Source of the DNA: a virus
IMG/VR virus record: IMGVR_UViG_3300043172_000287
Span: 1 to 34,562 of that record
Length of the DNA stretch: 34,562 nucleotides
Direction: 5' to 3' (one strand)
In this document: in pieces, positions 21,140 through 29,440 of the stretch
Layout: every line of letters starts with the position of its first letter
How positions within the stretch are numbered: the first letter of the stretch is position 1
Translations under genes and position numbers: made by a program
Notes under the pieces: model-generated
Seen by the model: only the letters and a program-made list of their open reading frames with translations
What the model was told of the DNA's origin: nothing
The model's database searches: none

Positions 21140-22200
21140 GTAATTTCGACGACATGTATAAGGCAGTGGCCAAGGCTACTGCTAAAGATAAGGAAGCAAA
21201 CGCCTCCGTCCACAAGGCAGGTGACATCAGCATCAAGAGCTACATCCCTTGGGGAATCCGGACGGGCCTCCCTGAGCTAGACTTACACATAGGTAGACCG
21301 GGCTGGCCTGCTGGTCGGTGTATCGAACTGTATGGGTTTGAGCACTGTGGTAAGACGACTATGGCTTACCATGCTATCGCTGAGGCCCAGCGTGTAGGAG
21401 GTAGCGCGTGGTTCATCGACACGGAGAAGTCATGGGATGAGGAGAGAGCAGCGGAGTGTGGTGTTGATCCGGATTCCCACTTTGGAATAGTGGACGCTGA
21501 CTCTATCGACGCCACCTTCCGCATGATCCAGCGCTGCTTGAAGGCACGCCAGGAAGACTACGACGGCCTACCTTTCGTGATCGTGATCGACTCTATCACA
21601 GGCACAGCAACGGAGGCGATGCATGCCAAGAAGATAGGCGAGGAGGAGAGAGTAGCACAGGATGCCAAGGCCATAAGGGGAGGCATGCGAAGGATCGGAC
21701 CTACTGTAGCTGAGACAAACACCCACCTATTCATGATCAATCATGCAACAGCCAACATCACATCCAACAAGTACGCCAAGCAGAGTGACTCATCTGGTGG
21801 GCACGCCATCAAGCTGGCGGCTACGGTCAGGTGTTGCATGAAGCATGCAGGCTGGCTCAAGGAAGCGGATAAGATAACCCGGTACGGACAGAAGATCGGC
21901 ATCGCAGTGGAGAAACTCAAGGGCTCAAAGCTCACTCACCCTGAGGTGAAAGAGACACCCCTGCTCAACACCATCGGGTTCGATACGACCGAGAGCCTAC
22001 TCAGGGCTGGTATTGAGTCAGGCTGGATAGCACACACGAAGGGCTCACAGTCCTATAGCCTGGGTGAGGAGTCATTCGCTCGGACGGACTGGCCGCAGGT
22101 AGTGTTCCAGCAAGGTGGTATCGACAAGGCATACACCACCTTCCTTGACTGGTGTACGGAAGAAGAGATCATTAACCCCTGGGGGCAGGCGATATCATGA
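21136..22200 (+). CDS. recA: RecA/UvsX-type recombinase
   Basis: This 354-residue protein has Walker A GFEHCGKTT (67-75), catalytic Glu at FIDTEKSW (E97), Walker B FVIVIDS (147-153), and an L2-like NHATANITSN...SGGHAIK segment starting near residue 202. The N-terminus is short and hydrophilic. GGAGG lies 6 bp before the ATG inside the preceding micropeptide; longer upstream in-frame extensions would read through the membrane genes and are rejected. It would pair strands during recombination-dependent replication, with the gp32-like SSB and gp46/47 encoded around it. Confidence 0.92.
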   Translation: MSNFDDMYKAVAKATAKDKEANASVHKAGDISIKSYIPWGIRTGLPELDLHIGRPGWPAGRCIELYGFEHCGKTTMAYHAIAEAQRVGGSAWFIDTEKSWDEERAAECGVDPDSHFGIVDADSIDATFRMIQRCLKARQEDYDGLPFVIVIDSITGTATEAMHAKKIGEEERVAQDAKAIRGGMRRIGPTVAETNTHLFMINHATANITSNKYAKQSDSSGGHAIKLAATVRCCMKHAGWLKEADKITRYGQKIGIAVEKLKGSKLTHPEVKETPLLNTIGFDTTESLLRAGIESGWIAHTKGSQSYSLGEESFARTDWPQVVFQQGGIDKAYTTFLDWCTEEEIINPWGQAIS

Positions 22201-23255
22201 AGGTACTACTTTTCTCTGACATGCACCTACACAACTGGAACTACGGCTCCATTCTCATAGAGGGCGTGAACTCCAGGCTGTTAGATCAAGCCAAGGTCAT
22301 GGATCAGATAGCCGAGTACGTCAGACAACACAAAATCGAACATGTGATATTTGCAGGTGATTTGTTCCACTCTCATGGTAAGCTAGATGCCAGCGTTCTG
22401 AAGGTGGCATACGAGGGCATTGATAAGATAGCGCAAGCTGTCAACAGTATGATGAATCCAATGGACTTCATCGTGGGTAATCATGATACAGCTCAGAAGG
22501 ATAAGAAGATACACTCATTACACTGGCTGGCTCCTTACGGTAACGTGACCAATACTTTCAGGCATGATCGCGACGACTACCACTGGGATTACCAAGGGTT
22601 CAGCTACCTTTCCTATACGGAAAACGTAAATGAAATCAAGGAGTTCTTTAAGAAGGCCAACCCTGTCTGCATCATGCACCAAGGGATAGCAGGCGTGCCG
22701 ATGGGATCAGGCTTCCTTCCTAATGAGATGTTCACACTCGACATGATCCCTGATCATGTGGAGCATGTGTTCACAGGCCACTACCACCAGCACAATACAT
22801 GGTCCGACAAGGCGACCATCATTGGCTCCACCATGCAGCTGAATTGGGCTGATGCGGGAGACAAGAGAGGCTTCATCGTCTTTGATACAGATGAGAACGT
22901 GGCTGACTTTGAGTTCATCGAGTCGGTAGCTCCTAAGTTTGTGACGTTTAACATGCTAGGTAGAGGGAGTGCGGACTACATCTACAATGAAAGGCTTGGT
23001 AAGACGAGTCTGTTTAGAGACAACTTCGTTCGTGTGATTAACTATAACTCAACCTATACTTTTGAGATTAGAGAAGGGCTTCTAGAGGCAGGCGCAAGAT
23101 CTGTGGAGTTTGTATTACCTAAGGTAGCTAACACCCCACTGCACACGGATAGCAGCGCCGCAGGGTTCGACATACCCAAGCTGGTCGCTGAGTACGAACA
23201 GCAGCAAGGTGTGACAGAGGGATGCAGCACGGTCGGAAAGGAATTGATGAAGTGA
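22197..23255 (+). CDS. sbcD: SbcD / T4 gp47-like recombination nuclease subunit
   Basis: This 352-residue metallophosphoesterase carries all metal motifs: SDMHLH (D8, H10), GDLFH (D55), GNHD (94-97), MHQG (H161) and GHYHQH (H195, H197). These belong to the Mre11/SbcD family. The C-terminal 120 residues would hold the capping region and the contact with the SbcC partner. It is coupled to recA by ATGA and to the SbcC-like gene by a GTGA overlap. The pair would resect double-strand ends for RecA. Confidence 0.92.
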   Translation: MKVLLFSDMHLHNWNYGSILIEGVNSRLLDQAKVMDQIAEYVRQHKIEHVIFAGDLFHSHGKLDASVLKVAYEGIDKIAQAVNSMMNPMDFIVGNHDTAQKDKKIHSLHWLAPYGNVTNTFRHDRDDYHWDYQGFSYLSYTENVNEIKEFFKKANPVCIMHQGIAGVPMGSGFLPNEMFTLDMIPDHVEHVFTGHYHQHNTWSDKATIIGSTMQLNWADAGDKRGFIVFDTDENVADFEFIESVAPKFVTFNMLGRGSADYIYNERLGKTSLFRDNFVRVINYNSTYTFEIREGLLEAGARSVEFVLPKVANTPLHTDSSAAGFDIPKLVAEYEQQQGVTEGCSTVGKELMK

Positions 23256-25045
23256 AACTAATCCACCTGAAAGCCCACAACGTTTTCTCCATTGGGACCA
23301 TTGAGCTAGACCTCGATGATAGAGGGTTACTGCTGGTCACCGGCTGGAGCTACGATGATAACAATGGCAACATGGCTGGTAAGTCTAGCGTGGCTAACCA
23401 TTGTATATCATGGGGCCTATATGGTAGGACGGTTCACGGCATCAAGGCTGATGATGTGATTAACACCAGCATACCACATGCCAAGCACTGCGGGGTAACC
23501 ATCAACTTCGAAGGGATCGACGGTAAGAAGTACCGTATCTACAGGGCACGCAAGCCTAAGTCCCTGGTGCTATCAGCGTTGATGGACCGCTGCCCTGACG
23601 AAGAGTGGTGTGATTTGTCGAAGAGGAATGAGAAGGATACCCAGGAGCTGATAGATGCATTGTTGGGGAGGGACCATAAGACATTCATTCAGTCAGACTT
23701 CTTTGGACAGGGGAGGGAGCGGTCTTTTCTAGCGTTGCCAGGTAGCGAGCAGCGCGCGGTCATAGAAGAGATCCTCCCGCTCACCTCTCTTGAGGGGTGG
23801 AGCGAGAACGCCAAGGAAGAATATAGCAAAGCAAAGACCAAGGTGAACAATGCGAGAGAGTCATACGGCCACCAGCAGGAGAGATCCAACATGGCATGGT
23901 CACACCTGAAGGCACTGGAGCAGCAGCTTTCTGACTGGAACGACCAGCAACTTCTCACCATTGCTGGCGTTAGGAATAAGCTGAACACGATTCAACTCAT
24001 GTCCTCTGGTATTGAGCAGGAGATATCGAACCTGACACAGGCGCTGCCTACCCCTTATACAGTGGAGGCTAACCTCAGCCGCTACAACAAAGAGGCACAT
24101 GATATTACGGTCGAACTCAATACTATAGGCTACAAGATCGATGGCCTGACAGGGGACATTGACCGTCGTGCTTCTAAGCCTGAGGTGTGTGTGTCTTGTG
24201 ATCAACCTCTACCTTCCGAGAGGATTCAGTGGAACATGGATGCGTTGGCCAATGATAAATTAAACCGGGAAGGTCTGATCAATCGGAGAGGTGAGCTACA
24301 GGCGAAGATCTACAACGTCAACGCCAACATCGGGATCTGTGATGAGGCCCTGGTACTGAAGGCGAAGATCAGTACGAAGGCAGAGGAGGCTGGTCTTGAG
24401 GAGAAGCTGGATGTACTCCATACCCTCCCCAATCCTTTCACCCTTCTCGTTACTTCAGCTAAAGCAGAGTACAATAAAGAGCAGAAGATACAAGACAGCT
24501 ACCTCAAGATCATGGAGCTGGAAGAGAAGCACCGAGAGTACTGCTCCTTCTGGAGGAATGCATTTGGATCAGACATCAAGACCTTGCTGTTCGAGCAAGT
24601 GTGTCCCTTCCTTGAGACTAAGACCAATGAGTACCTACGGGATCTCAACAACGGTCAGATCAAAGTGAAGTTCTCTACCATCAAGAAGCTGAAGTCAGGA
24701 GACACGAAGGATCAGTTCTGCGTGACTGCTAGCTCTGACACAGGCAGCAAGATCTTTGAGTTGTTCTCAGGGGCAGAGAAGCAGCTGACTAGCTTCGCTG
24801 TAGGCATGGCGCTGTCGGATCTTGCTGGTATGCAGGTGGAGGGAGCATCATCCTGCATGATCCTTGACGAACCCTTCTTGTATCAGTCACCTGAGAACTG
24901 TGAGAACATAATCAATTTCATAACCAACCACATTGTGGATGTTGGCTCAACGATTCTGCTCATATCTAATGAGGATAACCTAGTAAATCTAGTACCCAAC
25001 CGGGTACATGTCGTGAAGAAGAAAGGGGTAACTTCAATTGCCTAA
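23252..25045 (+). CDS. sbcC: SbcC / Rad50 / T4 gp46-like ATPase subunit
   Basis: This 597-residue SMC-like protein opens with VKLIHLKAHNVFSIG, a typical SbcC N-terminus, which supports the GTG start (AAAGGA 9 bp upstream) over the ATG 30 bp earlier. Walker A reads NGNMAGKSS (K44) after an Asp/Asn-rich insertion. Coiled-coil arms flank a zinc hook CVSC (313-316). The signature is FSGAEKQ (505-511) and Walker B is CMILDE (D539/E540). It is short, about T4 gp46 length, so the arms are small. It partners the SbcD-like protein. Confidence 0.9.
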   Translation: MKLIHLKAHNVFSIGTIELDLDDRGLLLVTGWSYDDNNGNMAGKSSVANHCISWGLYGRTVHGIKADDVINTSIPHAKHCGVTINFEGIDGKKYRIYRARKPKSLVLSALMDRCPDEEWCDLSKRNEKDTQELIDALLGRDHKTFIQSDFFGQGRERSFLALPGSEQRAVIEEILPLTSLEGWSENAKEEYSKAKTKVNNARESYGHQQERSNMAWSHLKALEQQLSDWNDQQLLTIAGVRNKLNTIQLMSSGIEQEISNLTQALPTPYTVEANLSRYNKEAHDITVELNTIGYKIDGLTGDIDRRASKPEVCVSCDQPLPSERIQWNMDALANDKLNREGLINRRGELQAKIYNVNANIGICDEALVLKAKISTKAEEAGLEEKLDVLHTLPNPFTLLVTSAKAEYNKEQKIQDSYLKIMELEEKHREYCSFWRNAFGSDIKTLLFEQVCPFLETKTNEYLRDLNNGQIKVKFSTIKKLKSGDTKDQFCVTASSDTGSKIFELFSGAEKQLTSFAVGMALSDLAGMQVEGASSCMILDEPFLYQSPENCENIINFITNHIVDVGSTILLISNEDNLVNLVPNRVHVVKKKGVTSIA

Positions 25046-25619
25046 TAATACCAAGCAAGATACCGAACTGGCTAAGTTGAGCATGACGTTTGAGCATGGC
25101 TTGGACATCGACAACCGTATCATCTACATCTTCGATGAGATTGATGAGGGTATGGCAGAGGATGTGATTAAGAGTCTGTCCTTCCTGTCCCTCACTGAGG
25201 GTAAGATCACCATCATGATCAACAGCTTGGGCGGATCGGTGTCAGACATGTTCGCCATCTACGATGCGATGCGTGCCTGCGACAACGAGATCGTTACCGT
25301 TGGATTAGGCGAGGTCTGCTCTGCTGCTGGCCTACTGCTGGTAGCCGGGGACAAGCGCCTTGCGTCTAAGAATTGCCTGTTCATGGCACATCAGGTACAA
25401 GGAGGGTACGCCGCAGAGGAGCCGCTTAATACAGTCGAGCGTCAGATCGCTGCGACCCGGATGTGTTGGGATCGTTGGGCTAAGTGCATGGCTGAGCACA
25501 CTAACAAGTCAGAGAACTACTGGAAGAAGGAGCTGCCCACTAAGATCGATGAGCTGTGGCTACCTTCGGAGAAGATGAAGATGCCTACTTATGGTATCAT
25601 TGATGGGATATGGGGGTAA
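25038..25619 (+). CDS. ClpP-like serine protease
   Basis: This 193-residue protein follows the S14 fold: MINSLGGSVSDMFAIYDAM, then GLGEVCSAAGLLLVAGDKR with the nucleophile Ser95, and FMAHQVQGG with His118. The end YGIIDGIWG corresponds to the usual 'YGLID' of ClpP. A separate AAA+ unfoldase partner is not adjacent; the AAA+ protein 10 kb upstream is only a distant candidate. The TTG start has AAAGGGG 9 bp upstream and overlaps the previous gene by 8 bp. Phage relatives often act as head maturation proteases, but this one lies among replication genes. Confidence 0.82.
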   Translation: MPNNTKQDTELAKLSMTFEHGLDIDNRIIYIFDEIDEGMAEDVIKSLSFLSLTEGKITIMINSLGGSVSDMFAIYDAMRACDNEIVTVGLGEVCSAAGLLLVAGDKRLASKNCLFMAHQVQGGYAAEEPLNTVERQIAATRMCWDRWAKCMAEHTNKSENYWKKELPTKIDELWLPSEKMKMPTYGIIDGIWG

Positions 25620-25621
25620 CT

Positions 25622-25885
25622 ATGAGAGAAGTTGTAATAGCGTTAGCAGCAATCATTGTCATGTGCTTTGGTGTGATGACCTGTGTGGACTGGGCCAACG
25701 CCAAGGAGACTACCACCCTGGAGGATGCGCTTGAGCGCCCGGTGGTGGTGCATCGTCACTTTGATGATGAAACCAATGTAGCTTGTTACTGGACTGAGCG
25801 CCACCCCCAGTACATCTCTTGTGTACAGGTACATGCTATTGGGTATGGCACTCTGAAAAGGATTGAGAATGACGCCCGAGACTGA
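25622..25885 (+). CDS. Small exported protein with signal peptide
   Basis: This 87-residue protein starts with a typical signal sequence (MREVVIALAAIIVMCFGVMT) and a possible cleavage site after DWANA. The mature part has two cysteines (VACYW, SCVQV) that may form a disulfide. GGGGG lies 5 bp before the ATG; an ATG 12 bp upstream is less well placed. The function is unknown. Confidence 0.65.
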   Translation: MREVVIALAAIIVMCFGVMTCVDWANAKETTTLEDALERPVVVHRHFDDETNVACYWTERHPQYISCVQVHAIGYGTLKRIENDARD

Positions 25886-26138
25886 GAGTCTAATCGACTG
25901 CGCGTTGGATGAGGTGAGGGCCGAGCTGGTCGCTGCCTATGAGAACTTCCCTGACTTCCGCTCTGCCCATGAGGGTGTGGCGATAGTAGAGGAAGAGTTC
26001 CTTGAGTTCAGGGCTGCTGCGTACTGGCCTCATAAGCATAAGCAAACAGACGCAGAGGAGACAGAGGCACGACAGCTAGCAGCTATGAGTGTCCGCTACC
26101 TCGTAGACGTGTGCTTTAAGGAAGGGACACCGAGATGA
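25869..26138 (+). CDS. MazG-like all-alpha protein
   Basis: The 89-residue product has SAHEGVAIVEEEFLEFRAA, then EARQLAAMSVRYLVDVCF. This E-x2-E/helix/E-x-A-M-x-x-R...D arrangement is common in small phage proteins related to MazG-type nucleotide pyrophosphohydrolases. The match is to a partial core, so enzymatic activity is uncertain. AAAAGGA precedes the ATG. It overlaps both neighbours. Confidence 0.65.
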   Translation: MTPETESLIDCALDEVRAELVAAYENFPDFRSAHEGVAIVEEEFLEFRAAAYWPHKHKQTDAEETEARQLAAMSVRYLVDVCFKEGTPR

Positions 26139-26305
26139 CCAGAGAACGGATCGATGAGCTTATGGATTGTGCTGAACGTGGAGTTCCGATCGAGGGATAT
26201 GTAGTGATTGACCTCCTCGAAGAGATCATAGCACTACAAGGCACGGTCAATTACATGCGACTGTTGATGCTGGACGACGCTAAGTATGCAGGGGAAGATG
26301 GGTAA
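26135..26305 (+). CDS. 56-residue hypothetical protein
   Basis: This short acidic helical protein (MTRERIDELMDCAERGVPI at the start) is coupled to the previous gene by ATGA and overlaps the next by 8 bp. The ILE/LEE-rich middle could form a helical hairpin. No family is recognised. Confidence 0.55.
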   Translation: MTRERIDELMDCAERGVPIEGYVVIDLLEEIIALQGTVNYMRLLMLDDAKYAGEDG

Positions 26306-26849
26306 GAAGAAGACATTTAGAGCAGGTAAGCGTAAGTGCGCCCGGTGTAAGGAGATCTGGTACCGGAAGAAAGATAGTGGCGCACGTATCTGTGATGAGT
26401 GTATGGCTAGGTGTTCTAGGTGCAACGCACTACGAGAAGGGAAAGGGTACTGCCAACCATGCAACGTAGAGACAACAGCGATAGCAGCCAAGGCGAAAGA
26501 CCCTACCGGCGAGAAGGCAAGGGACTACAACTTGACTAGGAACTACGGCATCACTCTCACGGAATACAACCTGATGCTGGAGGCACAGCAAGGGGTATGC
26601 TTCATCTGTGAGGAAGCACCGAAGGAAGGCAGGAGAAGGCTAGCAGTGGATCACCTCCATTCCAAGGGTGAGAAGCAGCGCAACCCAAGGGAGAAGAGAA
26701 GTAGAGTAAGGGGCCTCCTCTGTTGGCAGTGTAACAGAGGGATAGGCGGCTTCAAGGATAGCATCACACAACTTAGGGCAGCAGCAGCTTATTTGGAGCA
26801 ATGGCCCGGTCAACAAGTTTTGAAGAAGAAGGAGAAAGATAATGGGTAA
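26298..26849 (+). CDS. Recombination endonuclease VII-like nuclease with N-terminal zinc fingers
   Basis: The C-terminal part matches the endonuclease VII (T4 gp49) fold: GVCFIC (C101, C104), LAVDHLHS (D118, H119), VRGLLCWQCN (C142, C145, N146) and GIGGFKDS. The preceding helix YGITLTEYNLMLEAQ is also typical. Unusually, residues 14-55 hold four further CxxC pairs (14/17, 32/35, 39/42, 52/55), suggesting two extra zinc ribbons. It would resolve branched DNA before packaging, or act as a free-standing homing nuclease. Alternative ATG starts at 26286 and 26298 differ by four residues. Confidence 0.85.
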   Translation: MGKKKTFRAGKRKCARCKEIWYRKKDSGARICDECMARCSRCNALREGKGYCQPCNVETTAIAAKAKDPTGEKARDYNLTRNYGITLTEYNLMLEAQQGVCFICEEAPKEGRRRLAVDHLHSKGEKQRNPREKRSRVRGLLCWQCNRGIGGFKDSITQLRAAAAYLEQWPGQQVLKKKEKDNG

Positions 26850-27651
26850 ACAGATTGACCACACAGGTGACCGATTGGTGTTCGATATTGAAGTCTCTCC
26901 GGCGGAATATTGGCTGTGGAAGGGAGGGTACGGCATCAATGTACCAACATCCAACCTACTCAAGGAACCGGCGGTGATCTGTATCTCGTACCAGTGGGAG
27001 GGGGAGAAAGAGATCCACCACCTACAGTGGGACAAGAGTCAGAACGATGCGGCGATGTTGAAGAAGTTCATCCCTATCATGCAGAGGGCAGGCACCCTCA
27101 TAGGTCACAACAGTGACAACTTCGACATCAAGTGGCTGCGTACACGCTGCCTCTTCCATCGGTTGCCGTGTCCCCCCGAGTTCATCACACTAGATACGTG
27201 GAAGCAGGCGAAGAAATTCTTTCGTTTTCAGGGAAACGGCCTAAAATACATTGCCCGCTTCCTCGGCCTTGAAGGTAAGCTAGAGACAGGAGAGAACGCA
27301 GCGCTGTGGAAAGAGGTGGTGTATAAGAAGAGTGCCAAAGCTATGAAGGAGATGTTGCGTTACTGTGACAGGGATGTCGATCAGACCATGAAGGTCTATG
27401 AAGCGTTCCTGCCCTATACGTTGACCGTTGGTCACGCAGGCAACAACATGACGGACTGTCCTCACTGTGGTGGTAGTAACACCAAGTGGGAGAAGGATCG
27501 CACCACTCAGAAGGGCGGTCAGCACACACAGTTCCGTTGCTTTACACTGAAGAAGAATGGAAAGATCTGTGGGAAGTACGCAACGGTTGCGTCTTCCAAA
27601 TGGTACAATGAAACTCCAATCAAGAAACGAAAGGGAACGACGAATAAATGA
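26842..27651 (+). CDS. DnaQ-like 3'-5' exonuclease with C-terminal zinc ribbon
   Basis: This 269-residue protein has exonuclease motifs I (VFDIEVSP, D15/E17), II (IGHNSDNFDIKWL, D95) and III (YCDRDVDQT, Y174/D178), as in the DEDD nucleases related to family B polymerase proofreading domains. The C-terminal 70 residues hold DCPHCGG (C206, C209), then RCF and KICGK, a four-Cys zinc ribbon. It is separate from the polymerase's own exonuclease. It may trim recombination intermediates. It overlaps the endonuclease VII gene by 8 bp. Confidence 0.82.
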   Translation: MGKQIDHTGDRLVFDIEVSPAEYWLWKGGYGINVPTSNLLKEPAVICISYQWEGEKEIHHLQWDKSQNDAAMLKKFIPIMQRAGTLIGHNSDNFDIKWLRTRCLFHRLPCPPEFITLDTWKQAKKFFRFQGNGLKYIARFLGLEGKLETGENAALWKEVVYKKSAKAMKEMLRYCDRDVDQTMKVYEAFLPYTLTVGHAGNNMTDCPHCGGSNTKWEKDRTTQKGGQHTQFRCFTLKKNGKICGKYATVASSKWYNETPIKKRKGTTNK

Positions 27652-27668
27652 AAGAGGAGGTAACTACT

Positions 27669-28088
27669 ATGCGAGTTTACCTATGTGGTCCTATGGCGGG
27701 CTGTACTGACGAAGAGGCTGGAGGCTGGAGAAAGGCAGCGACTGTGCATCTTAACAGTTTCGGCATCACGACCCTAGATCCAATGGATCGTGACTACAGG
27801 TACACAGCCTACGGGGCTGACCCTGAGAGCGTACTACCCCAGCTGGTAGAGGAAGACAAGATCGACATCGAGATGTCGGACGTGGTGCTTGTCAACTTCA
27901 CTAAGCCCAGCACGGGTACGGCTATGGAGATCATCATTGCATGGCAGCGAGCCAAGCGGGTGATTGTTGTGAATCCCAATGGGCTGGAGCTTTCACCCTG
28001 GGTACACTACCACTGCCACAAGGTGTATAATAGCATGCATGCGGCGTACGATCACATCGTACAGTTCAATAACCGCATTCAGAGGTGA
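27669..28088 (+). CDS. Nucleoside 2-deoxyribosyltransferase-like protein
   Basis: This 139-residue protein starts VYLCGPMAG and contains DKIDIEMSDVVLVNF and STGTAMEIIIAWQRAKRVIVV (E87), the pattern of the nucleoside 2-deoxyribosyltransferase fold. Such enzymes exchange or release bases of deoxynucleosides or deoxynucleotides, and in phages may supply or clear modified nucleotides. AGGAGG is 8 bp before this ATG; an ATG at 27648 lacks a site. Confidence 0.78.
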   Translation: MRVYLCGPMAGCTDEEAGGWRKAATVHLNSFGITTLDPMDRDYRYTAYGADPESVLPQLVEEDKIDIEMSDVVLVNFTKPSTGTAMEIIIAWQRAKRVIVVNPNGLELSPWVHYHCHKVYNSMHAAYDHIVQFNNRIQR

Positions 28089-28411
28089 GGAACTGGCAGG
28101 AGTGGTTCCAGCCACCCAGCGAGAACGATAACCCGGCTGATACTGAGCAGGCTAGGCTAGATGCGCTCAGGATTCAATCAGGGTCAGGCCACCGGGATGA
28201 GAACTTCAAGCCTCCTCCTGATGAGAACGTGGCTAAGTGTGTCGCCTGCAAGGAAGACATGGGGTTTGAGGCTGGGATGCACCTCATGATTAGCAGTGAT
28301 TGGAAGCTACACATCAATTGCTTCTACGCTGTGATCGAGAAGCACTTTGAGGATGGTGAGGTGATCGACCTGACCACAGGGAACATCCATAAAAGAGATG
28401 ATATCCCATAA
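28085..28411 (+). CDS. Hypothetical protein with Cys/His motif
   Basis: This 108-residue protein has a polar, Pro/Asp-rich N-terminal 45 residues that look disordered. A compact part follows with CVACKEDMGFEAGMHLMI and WKLHINCFY, so two Cys plus a His/Cys pair could bind zinc. It starts with GTG overlapping the previous stop (GTGA). The P3 promoter follows its stop. No family is recognised. Confidence 0.62.
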   Translation: MRNWQEWFQPPSENDNPADTEQARLDALRIQSGSGHRDENFKPPPDENVAKCVACKEDMGFEAGMHLMISSDWKLHINCFYAVIEKHFEDGEVIDLTTGNIHKRDDIP

Positions 28412-28426
28412 TATGTGCAGATATGG

Positions 28427-28455
28427 TTGCACACAGTGGAAATAAAAGCTATAAT
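28427..28455 (+). promoter_or_regulatory. Promoter P3, sigma-70 type
   Basis: TTGCAC, a 17-bp spacer ending AAAAGC, and TATAAT are followed by AGTAG. ATATGG precedes the -35 box as at P1. Transcription should begin near 28462, only about a dozen bases before the DUF3310 ATG, leaving a very short leader that contains GGGAG. Confidence 0.8.
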
Positions 28456-28474
28456 AGTAGTAAGGGAGAAAAGA

Positions 28475-28807
28475 ATGTCAGACAATGTGAACAGCCCTCC
28501 GCATTATAATCAGAGCGGTATAGAATGCATCGATGCTATCCGTTGCGCCTTAGGTGAAGAAGGTTTCGTAGCCTACTGCAAAGGCAACAACCTCAAGTAC
28601 ATCTGGAGAGCACAGCATAAGAACAATTCAGAGGAGGATCTGGAGAAGGCGGCATGGTACTCCCGTATGGCCTCAGGGGACGACCCTCGTAAAGACGCTG
28701 GATACTCTAAAGCCGTCCTCACTGGCGAAGACGCTCTGTTTGGGGAGGCAGCGATGGTACCCCCGGAGTGTGATGACCGTGTCCGAGCTGATGGGAGTAC
28801 TGGCTGA
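28475..28807 (+). CDS. DUF3310 (SaV-like) phage protein
   Basis: This 110-residue protein fits DUF3310: NSPPHYNQSGIECIDAI, then FVAYCKGNNLKYIWRAQHKN and EEDLEKAAWYSRM. The family is common in phage replication regions, sometimes labelled nucleotide kinase without good evidence. The C-terminal 40 residues are outside the domain. An upstream in-frame extension would include the promoter and is rejected. Confidence 0.82.
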   Translation: MSDNVNSPPHYNQSGIECIDAIRCALGEEGFVAYCKGNNLKYIWRAQHKNNSEEDLEKAAWYSRMASGDDPRKDAGYSKAVLTGEDALFGEAAMVPPECDDRVRADGSTG

Positions 28808-28965
28808 TGAGTAAACAGTTGGGTAAGCACACATGTACAGACGACTTCACTAAAGAAGTCTGTCCGCATGGATGGACTAGGGCGAGAGTTTGTCCGCACG
28901 GGGTCTCAAACTGCTTCGATTGTTATCGTTCAGCGTACATATTTATATGGGTTGCTGATGTTTGA
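28807..28965 (+). CDS. 52-residue protein with repeated CPHG motif
   Basis: The product has HTCTDDF, then VCPHGWTRARVCPHGVSNCFDCYR, with CPHG twice and a CxxxxxC/CxxC arrangement that suggests a small zinc site. The C-terminus is a short hydrophobic strand. GGGAG is 9 bp before the ATG, which touches the previous stop (TGATG). It overlaps the next gene by 8 bp. Confidence 0.6.
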   Translation: MSKQLGKHTCTDDFTKEVCPHGWTRARVCPHGVSNCFDCYRSAYIFIWVADV

Positions 28966-29440
28966 CGACAAGGACAGCTCATCTCGATGGGATACCTTCT
29001 TCATGGATATGGCTTTCCTTGTGGCATCCAAGTCCAAGGATAGGTCTGTCAAGGTAGGGTCGGTAGCTGTAGGAGAGGCCCACAATATGCTGGCCATGGG
29101 GTACAACGGCTTCGTCAGGTACGCCGATGACGATGATGATGAACGCCACCAGCGACCAGAGAAATATAATTGGACAGCCCACGCTGAGCTGAACGTAGTT
29201 TGCAACGCAGCTCGCAGCGGTACCAAGCTGTTAGATGCGACGTTGTACGTCACCGCCCACCCTTGTGTTGATTGTGCCAAAGCTATCGTACAAGCAGGGT
29301 TCAAGGAAGTGGTCATCCCTTCCAAGGAAGAAGATCCTTTCTGGAAAGCAGGGAGGTGGGGTGATTGGGAAGACAACTTCAAGAAGGCTCAGCAGATCAT
29401 GCATGAAGGGCAAGTGAGGGTCATAGATCATGTCGTTTGA
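28958..29440 (+). CDS. dCMP deaminase-like zinc enzyme
   Basis: This 160-residue cytidine/deoxycytidylate deaminase-fold protein has the catalytic HAE at residues 75-77 ([10 protein letters not shown]) and PCVDC with C103 and C106. [23 protein letters not shown] and an early [11 protein letters not shown] fit dCMP deaminase. It would convert dCMP to dUMP for dTMP synthesis. The start is the ATG overlapping the preceding small gene; the longer frame upstream belongs to that gene in another frame. Confidence 0.85.
   Translation: MFDDKDSSSRWDTFFMDMAFLVASKSKDRSVKVGSVAVGEAHNMLAMGYNGFVRYADDDDDERHQRPEKYNWTAHAELNVVCNAARSGTKLLDATLYVTAHPCVDCAKAIVQAGFKEVVIPSKEEDPFWKAGRWGDWEDNFKKAQQIMHEGQVRVIDHVV

Noticed and set aside
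28005-28030. TGTATAAT as a possible extended -10 promoter
   Set aside because: There is no matching -35 box or shared A-tract, and it lies inside the deoxyribosyltransferase-like gene; judged chance.
28415-28474. Extended N-terminus for the DUF3310 protein
   Set aside because: The extension spans promoter P3, whose transcript starts downstream of it; the ATG at 28475 has its own ribosome site.
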